Below, one piece after another: positions 19,329 through 27,616 of a DNA stretch of 63,304 nt. Origin of the DNA: Crocinitomicaceae bacterium (GTDB lineage Bacteria > Bacteroidota > Bacteroidia > Flavobacteriales_D > Parvicellaceae); assembly GCA_002723085.1 (NCBI GenBank), contig PBNK01000043.1:1-63304 (forward strand), read 5' to 3'. The notes beneath the pieces were generated by a model. The model ran no database searches. It was given only the letters and a program-made list of their open reading frames with translations, and was not told the origin of the DNA. Made by a program: the position numbers and the translations under genes. Numbering within the stretch: the first letter of the stretch is position 1; every line of letters begins with the position of its first letter.

Positions 19329-19847
19329 ATGAGAATAGTTGTAATAAGCCTTATGTTTTTTTTCTCAAACTTTTTGTACTCTCAAAACGAACAAAATAGA
19401 GGTTATAAAGTTAAAATAGGGGATAATGCACCCAGTTTATCGCTTTCTATGATGAATGGAGATATATGGACAAATGAAGATTTTGAAAATAAAGTTATTG
19501 TGTTGCAATTTACGGGGTCCTGGTGCAGCGTTTGCAGAAGAGAAATGCCTCATCTTGAGAAAAGGGTTTGGCAAAGATTTAAGGATAAAGATTTTTTACT
19601 TATTGGGATTGACATTAAAGACAATAAAGAAAAAGCTGATGCTTTTATAAAAAGCACTGGTGTAACCTACCCTATTGCCTATGATCCTGAAGCCAAATTG
19701 TTTTCACAGTTCACGATAGAAGGAGCTGGCGTTACTAGAAATATAGTGATAAATAAAAAAGGTGAAATTGTTTTTTTAACAAGGCTTTTTGAGGAGAAAG
19801 AATTCAATAAAATGATTTCTAAAATCAATGATTTAATTGAAGAATAA
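19329..19847 (+). CDS. TlpA-like periplasmic thioredoxin/peroxiredoxin
   Basis: Secreted redoxin. Signal peptide to about residue 20 (FLYSQ), then the AhpC/TlpA fold with the active site GSWCSVCRREMPHL at about residues 63-76. Both cysteines of CxxC are present. The usual cis-proline position reads AGVTRNIVIN, so the proline is replaced; related Bacteroidota redoxins with TRN in this place are familiar to me, so this is not necessarily loss of function. It is likely a thiol-disulfide reductase for cytochrome c maturation or periplasmic repair. It follows the CxxCH lipoprotein closely, which fits a role in keeping haem-site cysteines reduced. Confidence 0.88.
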   Translation: MRIVVISLMFFFSNFLYSQNEQNRGYKVKIGDNAPSLSLSMMNGDIWTNEDFENKVIVLQFTGSWCSVCRREMPHLEKRVWQRFKDKDFLLIGIDIKDNKEKADAFIKSTGVTYPIAYDPEAKLFSQFTIEGAGVTRNIVINKKGEIVFLTRLFEEKEFNKMISKINDLIEE

Positions 19848-19887
19848 ATCTATTTTTTTATTTAATAAAACCTTTTAATTACTGTAT

Positions 19888-20958
19888 TTAATCCATTTTT
19901 TTCAACTGTAGATTCATTAAGGTTGAAGCGATTAATGAAATTACAACATAAGACAGAAAGAAATATAATCCAATAAGAGTTTTACTTTCAGTTTCAATTT
20001 GATTGCTCATGTTATTAAACGACAAAAATGATAAAAAACATGCTGCAACAAAAACATCAGCCATACTCCACTTCCCAATGAAATTAATTATAGTAATTAA
20101 CCCTATTTTTTTGCTAAACGATTTAAAAAAAGTAATTAAAACAGTCATTAACAATTTAATTATTGGAATAATTACACTAAAAGTTAAAAGAGCTATTCCT
20201 ACTACATAATTTTTTTGGGTGAATAAAGAGCCTATTAAACTCATTGCAGATTTACTTTGATAATAATAATAGATATCGCCATAAAATTTTGCAGTTAAAT
20301 CAATAGAATAATCTTTTTCGTTAAAATAAGAAGCAAGATTAAGGTTTAAATCAAGGTTTAAATCGGGAATTTTTAATCCAAAAAGAGAAAAATCTTTTAA
20401 ATAAGATTGAATATTATTATTAAAATCATTATTTATCCAGTTGGAAAGATCTTCTAGAGACAAGTCAGCAAGTGTTAAAATATCCTTTAATTTCAAAACA
20501 AGAGGAATTTCTAGATTTCGACTGTAGGCATGAATTTCTAAAATAGGAGCATAAACACCAATATAAAGAGCGATTAAGCCAATTACTGCTGTACAGGCGA
20601 TTAAAGCTTTAAATAGGTTTGTTCCATTATAATTTAGTACGATTATTAAAAGAACAAATAGCAAAGAAGCCCATAGGATATTATATGCTGTCCGAATTGC
20701 TTTGTTGTATGAAATACGTGCTTCTTTAATGGTTTTCATAGCAAAATCAATAGTTTCATTATTTTGTTCATTTGATAAAGCATAAGCCCATTCTTCTCCA
20801 GAAATTAGCCTAGATTCTACATCAAGAATTTTGACCTGATCATTTACTTTTTTTTGGTAATCATTACAGTGATTTAACACTTGATTAGAAAGAGGAATTA
20901 TGAAGCATAGATAAATGCCGCTTAATAAAAATAATGTGATTAAATAATTTATTTTCAT
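19888..20958 (-). CDS. PqiA-family (paraquat-inducible protein A) membrane protein
   Basis: Integral membrane protein of 356 residues. One N-terminal helix (about 5-25) precedes a soluble segment. A helix pair (about 95-140), a second soluble region (about 145-225) and four C-terminal helices follow. The family signature GKWSMADVFVAACFLSF lies at about residue 295-311. PqiA proteins act with MCE-domain partners in lipid transport between membranes, but no pqiB-like gene is next to it. The large extra-membrane insertion with NLDLNLNLASYF is longer than in the E. coli protein. It stands alone, divergent from asnB. Confidence 0.82.
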   Translation of the reverse strand: MKINYLITLFLLSGIYLCFIIPLSNQVLNHCNDYQKKVNDQVKILDVESRLISGEEWAYALSNEQNNETIDFAMKTIKEARISYNKAIRTAYNILWASLLFVLLIIVLNYNGTNLFKALIACTAVIGLIALYIGVYAPILEIHAYSRNLEIPLVLKLKDILTLADLSLEDLSNWINNDFNNNIQSYLKDFSLFGLKIPDLNLDLNLNLASYFNEKDYSIDLTAKFYGDIYYYYQSKSAMSLIGSLFTQKNYVVGIALLTFSVIIPIIKLLMTVLITFFKSFSKKIGLITIINFIGKWSMADVFVAACFLSFLSFNNMSNQIETESKTLIGLYFFLSYVVISLIASTLMNLQLKKMD

Positions 20959-21047
20959 AATTACATGGAGATTAAAAAAACAAGCTTTATTGCTTAAGTA
21001 TTTTTAGTATAAATATATACATTTACTTTTTTCAAAAATTATATCAA

Positions 21048-22709
21048 ATGTGTGGAATAGCATGTGCTTTTGATTTAAAGCAAAATAGCGAAGCGTTAAG
21101 GCCCAAAGTTTTAGAAATGGCAAGAAGAATAAGACACCGAGGTCCTGATTGGAGCGGTATTTATTCATCTTCAAATGCAATTCTTGCCCATGAAAGATTA
21201 GGAATAGTTGATCCTAAATCAGGAAAACAGCCAATATATTCTGAAGATAAGAGTTTAGTTTTAGCCGCAAATGGGGAGATTTATAACCATAGGGTTTTAA
21301 GAGAAGATATTGGCGAGAATTATGTTTTTTCCACGGGATCCGATTGTGAAGTTATTTTAGCATTGTATAAATTAAAAGGAATAAATTTTATTGATGATTT
21401 AAATGGAATGTTTGCTTTTGCTTTATATGATGAAGAAAAAAATACCTATTTAATTGCTAGAGATCATATGGGTATAATTCCACTTTATATGGGTTGGGAT
21501 GATCAAGACACTTTTTATATTGCCTCAGAATTAAAATCTCTTGAAGGGTTTTGCAAAAAGATAGAATTATTCCCTCCAGGACATTATTTATATAGCAAAG
21601 AAGGCGCTTTAAAAAAATGGTACACAAGGAAATGGATTGATTATAATTCAGTTAAGGACAACAAAACAAATATAATTGCTTTAAGGGAGGCTCTTTCAAA
21701 TGCAGTTAGAAGACAATTAATGTCAGATGTCCCTTATGGTGTTCTTTTGTCTGGAGGGCTTGATTCTTCAATTACTTCAGCGGTTGCAAAAATTTATGCT
21801 GATAAAAGAATTGAAACTGGAGGACAAAACAAGGCTTGGTGGCCAACTTTACATTCATTTGCTGTTGGTCTTGAAGGTTCACCAGATTTATTGGCGGCTA
21901 AAAAAGTAGCCGATCATATTGGAACAGTTCATCATGAAGTAAAGTTCACTATTCAAGAGGGATTAGATGCAATTAGCGATGTAATTTATCATTTAGAAAC
22001 TTATGATGTAACTACTATAAGGGCATCTACACCTATGTTTTTAATGGCTAGAGCAATAAAATCTATGGGCATAAAGATGGTTCTTTCAGGAGAAGGGTCG
22101 GATGAACTGTTTGGTGGCTATTTGTATTTTCACAAAGCACCAGACGCCAAATCATTTCATGAAGAAACAGTCAGAAAACTTAGTAAGCTTCATCAGTATG
22201 ATTGTTTAAGAGCAAACAAAGCTTTAGCATCATGGGGAATTGAGGGTAGAGTTCCTTTTTTGGATAAAGAATTTATGGATGTTGCAATGAGCATTAGTCC
22301 ATCCGATAAAATGATTAACAACGAAAGAATGGAAAAATGGGTGTTAAGAAAAGCGTTTGAAGATTTATTGCCTAAAGAAGTAGCTTGGAGACAAAAAGAA
22401 CAATTTTCTGATGGAGTAGGATACAGTTGGATAGACACTTTAAAAGAAAAAGTGGAAGAAATAATTACCGATAAAGTTTTTGAAGATGCCAGAAATGTTT
22501 TTGATGTAAATACCCCACTAAATAAAGAAGAATATTATTATAGAACAATATTTAATAAATATTTCCCCTCAAAAACAGCGGCACTCTCTGTGCCATCTGT
22601 TCCTTCTGTAGCCTGTTCAAGCCCTGAAGCCCTAAAATGGGATAAATCATTTTCAAACATGAATGACCCATCAGGAAGAGCTGTAAAAACCCATGAAAGC
22701 AGTTATTAG
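21048..22709 (+). CDS. asnB: Asparagine synthetase B, glutamine-hydrolysing
   Basis: Makes asparagine from aspartate, ATP and glutamine in the cytosol. The N-terminal glutaminase begins MCGIA, with Cys2 as the nucleophile after removal of Met, and has RHRGPDWSGI and ANGEIYNH. The synthetase domain has the pyrophosphatase loop LLSGGLDSSI at about residue 234 and LSGEGSDELFGGYLYF. The length of 553 residues matches the E. coli enzyme. The tail keeps the conserved AACSSPEALKW-like segment (VACSSPEALKWD) and D-SGRA. Single gene, with no close neighbour in an operon. Confidence 0.96.
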   Translation: MCGIACAFDLKQNSEALRPKVLEMARRIRHRGPDWSGIYSSSNAILAHERLGIVDPKSGKQPIYSEDKSLVLAANGEIYNHRVLREDIGENYVFSTGSDCEVILALYKLKGINFIDDLNGMFAFALYDEEKNTYLIARDHMGIIPLYMGWDDQDTFYIASELKSLEGFCKKIELFPPGHYLYSKEGALKKWYTRKWIDYNSVKDNKTNIIALREALSNAVRRQLMSDVPYGVLLSGGLDSSITSAVAKIYADKRIETGGQNKAWWPTLHSFAVGLEGSPDLLAAKKVADHIGTVHHEVKFTIQEGLDAISDVIYHLETYDVTTIRASTPMFLMARAIKSMGIKMVLSGEGSDELFGGYLYFHKAPDAKSFHEETVRKLSKLHQYDCLRANKALASWGIEGRVPFLDKEFMDVAMSISPSDKMINNERMEKWVLRKAFEDLLPKEVAWRQKEQFSDGVGYSWIDTLKEKVEEIITDKVFEDARNVFDVNTPLNKEEYYYRTIFNKYFPSKTAALSVPSVPSVACSSPEALKWDKSFSNMNDPSGRAVKTHESSY

Positions 22710-22761
22710 TGCAAAATATTATTATTTGTAAAATGGTTAATTTTATAACAAAGAACAACTC

Positions 22762-24360
22762 ATGAGAGCCGCCTTTTTTATAATTTTTTTTTCTTTATCA
22801 TATGGCATTATATCTCAAAAAAAACCGAACAACTCATATGGTGATTATTTAAAACACTTTTATGAGTTTTATCAATTATTAGATGAAAACTATATTGACA
22901 CATTGAACCATGAAAAATTAATGGATCATGTTTTAAAAACAACAGCTTCTAGCTTAGATCAATATTCACAATACTTTAACCAAGAAGAATCTATTTTAAG
23001 AAATAAATCATGGAGTGGCATTTCTTATGCAGGAATTGGCGCTTCGATTAATTACATAAATAAAAATGCAATTATTGAGCATTGTAAAAAAGGGTATGGT
23101 GCAGATTCAGCAGGCTTAATGTCAGGAGATGTAATTGTTGAAATTAACGATAGCGCCATTAAAAACACGAATTTAAACAATACGATTAAACTGCTAAAGG
23201 GGGAGGCGGGTACTGTTGTTAAAATTAAAGTGAAAAGAGGAAATAGTATTAAAGTTGTTAAAATTAAAAGAAGACAGATTATCTCCCCTTCAATACCTTA
23301 TTCTAGAATTGAGGATCATGGTTTTGGAGTTGTTAAAATAAATCAATTTTTAAAAGGTTCTGGAATAGAGTTTAGAAATGAAATAATAGATTTATTAGAA
23401 AAAGGAGCACAAGGCTTTGTGTTAGATTTAAGAGCTAATAAAGGTGGAATTGTTAAGGAATGCGTTTCTATGTTAAGTGTCTTTTTATTAAAGAATACTT
23501 TAGTGTGTGAATTAAAAAGTAAAGATCCTAAGTCAAATTATAAGAAATATACTTTGAACGAGCCAATAAGTACAAAGTGTCCAATTGTTATTTTAATAGA
23601 CGGCAAAACTATGTCGTCAGCTGAAATTTTTGCTGGTGCTATGCAAGATTTAGATCGAGCTGTTTTAATTGGAGACACTACTTTTGGCAAGGGATTAGTT
23701 CAAGGAACAAGATATTTACAAGACAGGTCTTCTTTATATGTGACAGCTGCAAAATATTATTTACCATCAGGAAGAACTATTCACAAAAGTTTAAATTCTA
23801 AAAAATTCATTTTTTCATCACTCTCTTGCGAAAAAGAAACCTTTTTTACCTTAAATCAGCGATTAGTCAGAGGAAATAATGGATTGTCTCCAGACATTTA
23901 TGTTTCTCCTAACACAACACTAAATGAAATAGTTTCCGCTGTTTCTAAAAGTAGATTAGAGTTCGATTATGTAGTTACAATGCTGAGAAATCAAGAAAGT
24001 TTAGAGCTAAAAAACCAAGATACCTACAAAAAAGCATATTACAATTTTCTAATTAAAAACATCAGCCAAATCAATTTAGTAATTGAAAAACAGTGGAATC
24101 AGATTAAAGAAGCAAAATTACAGTTCAATCCTTCAAGGTTTGTCAATAAAAAAATAGAAAAAGAAATTTCAAACACAAAAAAGAAAATCATTAAAGCTTA
24201 CATTGATGATTTATACTATCAAATGAATAAAACATTAATTTATCATTCAAGATATCATGATGGTCTATACGAATTTAAACTAAAAAAAGACGACTGTTTT
24301 AATGAAGCCATAAAAGTTCTTTCAGATATGGATAAATATAAAATGACATTAAATCATTAA
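22762..24360 (+). CDS. S41-family C-terminal processing peptidase
   Basis: Periplasmic tail-specific protease. A signal segment (SLSYGIISQ) is followed by an N-terminal helical region, a PDZ domain at about residues 90-165 (AGLMSGDVIVEINDSAI), and the S41 catalytic core. The serine nucleophile is in KTMSSAEIFAGAM (about 285) and the lysine in TTFGKGLVQ (about 310), the Ser-Lys dyad of CtpA/Prc enzymes. A helical C-terminal domain of about 130 residues, rich in Lys and Asn, completes the 532 residues. Substrate unknown. It starts 52 bases after asnB. Confidence 0.92.
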   Translation: MRAAFFIIFFSLSYGIISQKKPNNSYGDYLKHFYEFYQLLDENYIDTLNHEKLMDHVLKTTASSLDQYSQYFNQEESILRNKSWSGISYAGIGASINYINKNAIIEHCKKGYGADSAGLMSGDVIVEINDSAIKNTNLNNTIKLLKGEAGTVVKIKVKRGNSIKVVKIKRRQIISPSIPYSRIEDHGFGVVKINQFLKGSGIEFRNEIIDLLEKGAQGFVLDLRANKGGIVKECVSMLSVFLLKNTLVCELKSKDPKSNYKKYTLNEPISTKCPIVILIDGKTMSSAEIFAGAMQDLDRAVLIGDTTFGKGLVQGTRYLQDRSSLYVTAAKYYLPSGRTIHKSLNSKKFIFSSLSCEKETFFTLNQRLVRGNNGLSPDIYVSPNTTLNEIVSAVSKSRLEFDYVVTMLRNQESLELKNQDTYKKAYYNFLIKNISQINLVIEKQWNQIKEAKLQFNPSRFVNKKIEKEISNTKKKIIKAYIDDLYYQMNKTLIYHSRYHDGLYEFKLKKDDCFNEAIKVLSDMDKYKMTLNH

Positions 24361-24400
24361 ACTTTATTTAAATAAATAAAATATCGTTATAAATTGAAGG

Positions 24401-24862
24401 ATGAAAGTGTTTATTAATTTAATATTATTAGTCTCTATAATACAAATAAATACAGTGTCGTGCCAAGAGACAAAAGATAACCCAAAAACAATGAAAAAAT
24501 CCACCTATAATCAATTAACAAATGATGAAAAAAAAGTTATAATTGATAAAGGTACCGAAAGACCCTTTACTGGAAAGTATAACGATCATTATGAAAAAGG
24601 GGTTTACTTATGCAAGCAATGTAATGCTTCATTATATAACTCTAAAGATAAGTTTAATTCTCATTGCGGTTGGCCAAGTTTTGATGATGAAATACCAGGC
24701 GCAATTGAAAGAATCCCAGATCCTGACGGAGTAAGAACTGAAATTGTATGCAATAATTGTAAAGGTCATTTAGGGCATGTGTTTGAAGGAGAGCATTACA
24801 CAAATAAGAATACAAGACATTGTGTTAATTCAATATCTATGATTTTTAAATCAAAAGAATAA
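24401..24862 (+). CDS. msrB: Peptide-methionine (R)-S-oxide reductase, lipoprotein form
   Basis: Repairs the R epimer of methionine sulfoxide in proteins using thiols. The catalytic cysteine is in [10 protein letters not shown] at about residue 141. Zinc ligands are CKQCN and [12 protein letters not shown]. The conserved core [11 protein letters not shown] is also present. An N-terminal hydrophobic segment ends in NTVSC at residue 21, a possible lipobox, so the enzyme probably acts in the periplasm, tethered to a membrane. At 153 residues it is a single-domain MsrB. A DoxX-like gene follows 20 bases later. Confidence 0.95.
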   Translation: MKVFINLILLVSIIQINTVSCQETKDNPKTMKKSTYNQLTNDEKKVIIDKGTERPFTGKYNDHYEKGVYLCKQCNASLYNSKDKFNSHCGWPSFDDEIPGAIERIPDPDGVRTEIVCNNCKGHLGHVFEGEHYTNKNTRHCVNSISMIFKSKE

Positions 24863-24882
24863 AAATTAAGAGAGTACTTTAT

Positions 24883-25287
24883 ATGAAAACAATAAAATTA
24901 ATTTCAATTTATTTGTTATCAATTGGTTATGTATATGTTGGATTTAGGCATTTTTATGATCCAGATTTTTTCCTTGCTATTATGCCTCCTTATCTGCCAT
25001 ACCACTTGCCTTTGGTCTATATTAGTGGGGCTTTTGAAATTTTTTTAGGCATAGGCTTATGTCTTAAAAAAACAAGAAAATATTCTGCTTGGGGAATAAT
25101 AGCATTGCTTTTAGCGGTATATCCAGCAAATATATACTTAGCTTTTAATGAGGAGCCTCAGCAAGCAATTGATATTAGTGCTTTTTTAGCTTCTTGGGTA
25201 AGACTTCCTTTGCAATTTGTATTGATAGCGTTTGCTTATTGGCATTCAATTGTAGATTTTAGTAAAGAGGAGAAAATGATTAAATAA
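24883..25287 (+). CDS. DoxX-like four-helix membrane protein
   Basis: Membrane protein of 134 residues with four helices, of the DoxX/DUF417-like group. The features are YVYVGFRHFYDPDFFLAIMP, the GAFEIFLGIGLCL helix and the AVYPANIYLAF segment, all typical of small DoxX-like proteins of Bacteroidota. The biochemical role of this group is not settled; some take part in thiol-stress resistance. Position 20 bases after msrB fits an oxidative-damage context. It is followed by a secreted hydrolase gene 42 bases later. Confidence 0.85.
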   Translation: MKTIKLISIYLLSIGYVYVGFRHFYDPDFFLAIMPPYLPYHLPLVYISGAFEIFLGIGLCLKKTRKYSAWGIIALLLAVYPANIYLAFNEEPQQAIDISAFLASWVRLPLQFVLIAFAYWHSIVDFSKEEKMIK

Positions 25288-25329
25288 TTATGACAACATG
25301 ATTTATGATTGTGTTTTAAATGATTCTGT

Positions 25330-26271
25330 ATGATTTCAAGCATTAAATATATTCTATACCTCTTCACTATTTTTACATGTGTAAGCTTTTTAGCTCAAAA
25401 AGCCCCCTCTACTTATTTAATTGTTTTAGGAACTGTTCAAGATGCTGGCTCTCCTCACATGGCGTGTAATAAAAAATGTTGTGAAACTTTATTTAATAAT
25501 CCTGACCCCACTAGAAAGGTAGTTTCTTTAGGTATAGTTGATTCGGAAAACAAAAAAACATGGCTAATTGAATCAACACCAGATTTCCCATCACAATGCA
25601 AATTAATTAAAGAGGAAGCAATTTTTTCAAATGAAGAAACTCCAGATGGTATTTTTCTTACACATGCTCATATTGGACATTATGCCGGATTAATGTATTT
25701 AGGAAGAGAAGCTATGGGTTCAAGTGAAGTCCCTGTTTATGCAATGACACGCATGAAAGGATTTTTAATTAAAAATGGCCCATGGAATCAACTGGTAAAC
25801 ATTAGAAACATACAAATCAACAATATTGAACATAATCAACAGGTTAAACTATCCAATCAATTAAGCATCACTCCTTTTTTAGTTCCTCATAGAGATGAAT
25901 ATTCAGAAACGGTTGGCTATATTATTAATGGTCCAAAAAAGAAAATAGCATTTATTCCGGATATCGATAAATGGGGGAAGTGGAATCAAGACATTATATC
26001 TTTAGTTGAAAGTGTTGATATGGCTTTTATAGATGGCACATTTTACGATTCCAATGAAATTAACAACAGAGATATTTCTGAAATCCCCCACCCATTTATT
26101 ATAGAAACCATGGAATTATTTAAAAGCCTTCCCTTAAAAGAAAAAGCAAAGGTTTTCTTTATTCATTTAAATCACACCAACCCATTATTGAATTCAGAAA
26201 GCAATCAATATAAAAAGGTTATTGAAAAGGGCTTTAATGTAGCTAAGTACATGCAGAAAATAAATTTGTGA
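25330..26271 (+). CDS. Secreted PqqB-like metallo-beta-lactamase-fold hydrolase
   Basis: MBL-fold protein of 313 residues resembling PqqB. It starts with a signal segment (about 1-22, SFLAQ), then VLGTVQDAGSPH and a cysteine-rich stretch (ACNKKCC). The metal motif reads THAHIGHYAGL instead of HxHxDH, as in PqqB proteins, which often lack the full binuclear site. Later ligands include PHRDEYSET, FIPDIDKWGKW, and FFIHLNHTNP. Substrate unknown. No pqqA, pqqC or pqqD is nearby, so it is not a PQQ gene by context; a general hydrolase is more likely. Confidence 0.85.
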   Translation: MISSIKYILYLFTIFTCVSFLAQKAPSTYLIVLGTVQDAGSPHMACNKKCCETLFNNPDPTRKVVSLGIVDSENKKTWLIESTPDFPSQCKLIKEEAIFSNEETPDGIFLTHAHIGHYAGLMYLGREAMGSSEVPVYAMTRMKGFLIKNGPWNQLVNIRNIQINNIEHNQQVKLSNQLSITPFLVPHRDEYSETVGYIINGPKKKIAFIPDIDKWGKWNQDIISLVESVDMAFIDGTFYDSNEINNRDISEIPHPFIIETMELFKSLPLKEKAKVFFIHLNHTNPLLNSESNQYKKVIEKGFNVAKYMQKINL

Positions 26272-26273
26272 TT

Positions 26274-26414
26274 TCACATTACGCCCATAGGGGTTCTTAA
26301 CCCTTTAGATCCGTCACATTTTTTAGGAACTCTTTTAGAAGCTGAGCACTGATATAAAAATAAAGAAAACAGAAGAAAAAATAATATAAAACTTATTTTT
26401 TTATTAGAAAACAT
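26274..26414 (-). CDS. Small lipoprotein, 46 residues
   Basis: A short gene read by eye in the gap between two plus-strand genes. The product begins MFSNKKISFILFFLLF, has one strongly hydrophobic stretch of about 17 residues and a lipobox LYQC, with Cys at residue 23. A short polar tail ends in GLRTPMGVM. Basic N terminus, hydrophobic core, small residues and Cys give a complete lipoprotein signal, which is unlikely by chance over 46 codons. Its stop lies 3 bases beyond that of the convergent PqqB-like gene. Function unknown; tiny lipoproteins of this type are easily missed in annotation. Confidence 0.72.
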   Translation of the reverse strand: MFSNKKISFILFFLLFSLFLYQCSASKRVPKKCDGSKGLRTPMGVM

Positions 26415-26525
26415 AGTTAAATGTATAAAACTTATTATAAAGATGTAAATGTGTTTAAATAGAGTTTATAATCCAACATTATTTTTTGTTGTTTATTTAT
26501 ACGTTATATTGTTTCAAAATTAATA

Positions 26526-27596
26526 ATGATTAATAAATGTTTTTTTGGCATAATTTATTTTTTCACGTATTGTATTTCAATAGGGCAAACACCTATTTAC
26601 TATCAAAACATTAATTTTTCTTTAACCGGGGATTCACTTAAAGAAGAATTGTCAAATTTAATTATTACAACACACACCTCCCTGATAGAGTATACTTCAT
26701 CAAACTCAATAGACACCTGGGATGTTATAAAACAATCGGACTTATATTTGATGGACACCACTAAAGTTTTACTTGTTTATGGATATGATGATAACGACCA
26801 AGCTTTTGAAAACGATAGAACAAGAGATAAATCATTATCCTGTCATTCAAGCCCTTGTGATGGACTTTGGAATAGAGAACATGTTTTCCCAAGATCTTTA
26901 GCTAACCCATCATTAACTACAAACAATCCTGGTCCGGGTACTGATATCCATAACTTAAGAGCATGTGATTATGTTTCTAATTCTTGGAGAGGAAATTTAA
27001 AATATGGTTTTGGTTCAGGTAACTCAGGGGTTAATGCAGATGGTTTTTGGTACCCAGGAGATGAGTGGAGGGGTGATGTAGCTAGAATAATAATGTACAT
27101 GTATTTAAGATATCCAGCACAATGTAAGGCAGTAGCTGTAGGGGATGGGTTAGCTAATTATTCAAATTTTGGAGACATGCCAAATATTTTTTTAGAATGG
27201 AACCATCAAGACTCTGTTGATCAATATGAGATAAGCAGAAACAATCAAATATATATTAATCAAGGAAATCGAAACCCATTTATTGACAACCCTTATTTAG
27301 CTACTGTAATTTGGAATGGCCCTGTTGCTGAAAACCCTTGGGGCCCTTTAGGTGAAGAGGATGGTATAACAGATAAAAAAACATTAGTATACCCAAATCC
27401 AGTTAATGATATTTTATTTATCAAGTCAGAAAAAAAAATCAATGAGGTTTTAGTCGAGATTTATGATGTTTTTTCAAACCATTTAACATCAATTAACTCC
27501 TTTGAAATTAATATGGAAAAATACAAACCGGGTATTTATATATTAAAAGTTAATTTAGGGAAAACCATAAATGTTATCAAAATCATAAAAGAATAA
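26526..27596 (+). CDS. Secreted endonuclease I-family nuclease with T9SS type A tail
   Basis: Non-specific nuclease of the EndA/Vvn group, exported by type IX secretion. Signal peptide at residues 1-20. The catalytic core has NREHVFPRSLA at about residues 116-126 (beta-beta-alpha metal His) and DIHNLRACDYVSNSWRGNLKYG, the standard second block, with DEWRGDVARIIMYMYLRYP after it. The last 70 residues are a type A sorting domain starting VYPNPVNDILFI and ending KTINVIKIIKE. It could degrade extracellular DNA for nutrients. A second T9SS gene follows at once. Confidence 0.93.
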   Translation: MINKCFFGIIYFFTYCISIGQTPIYYQNINFSLTGDSLKEELSNLIITTHTSLIEYTSSNSIDTWDVIKQSDLYLMDTTKVLLVYGYDDNDQAFENDRTRDKSLSCHSSPCDGLWNREHVFPRSLANPSLTTNNPGPGTDIHNLRACDYVSNSWRGNLKYGFGSGNSGVNADGFWYPGDEWRGDVARIIMYMYLRYPAQCKAVAVGDGLANYSNFGDMPNIFLEWNHQDSVDQYEISRNNQIYINQGNRNPFIDNPYLATVIWNGPVAENPWGPLGEEDGITDKKTLVYPNPVNDILFIKSEKKINEVLVEIYDVFSNHLTSINSFEINMEKYKPGIYILKVNLGKTINVIKIIKE

Positions 27597-27616
27597 ATGG
27601 TGTTTTTTATTATAAA

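Noticed and set aside
25330-26271. PQQ biosynthesis gene pqqB
   Set aside because: It has a signal peptide and no other pqq genes adjoin it, so only family-level resemblance is claimed.
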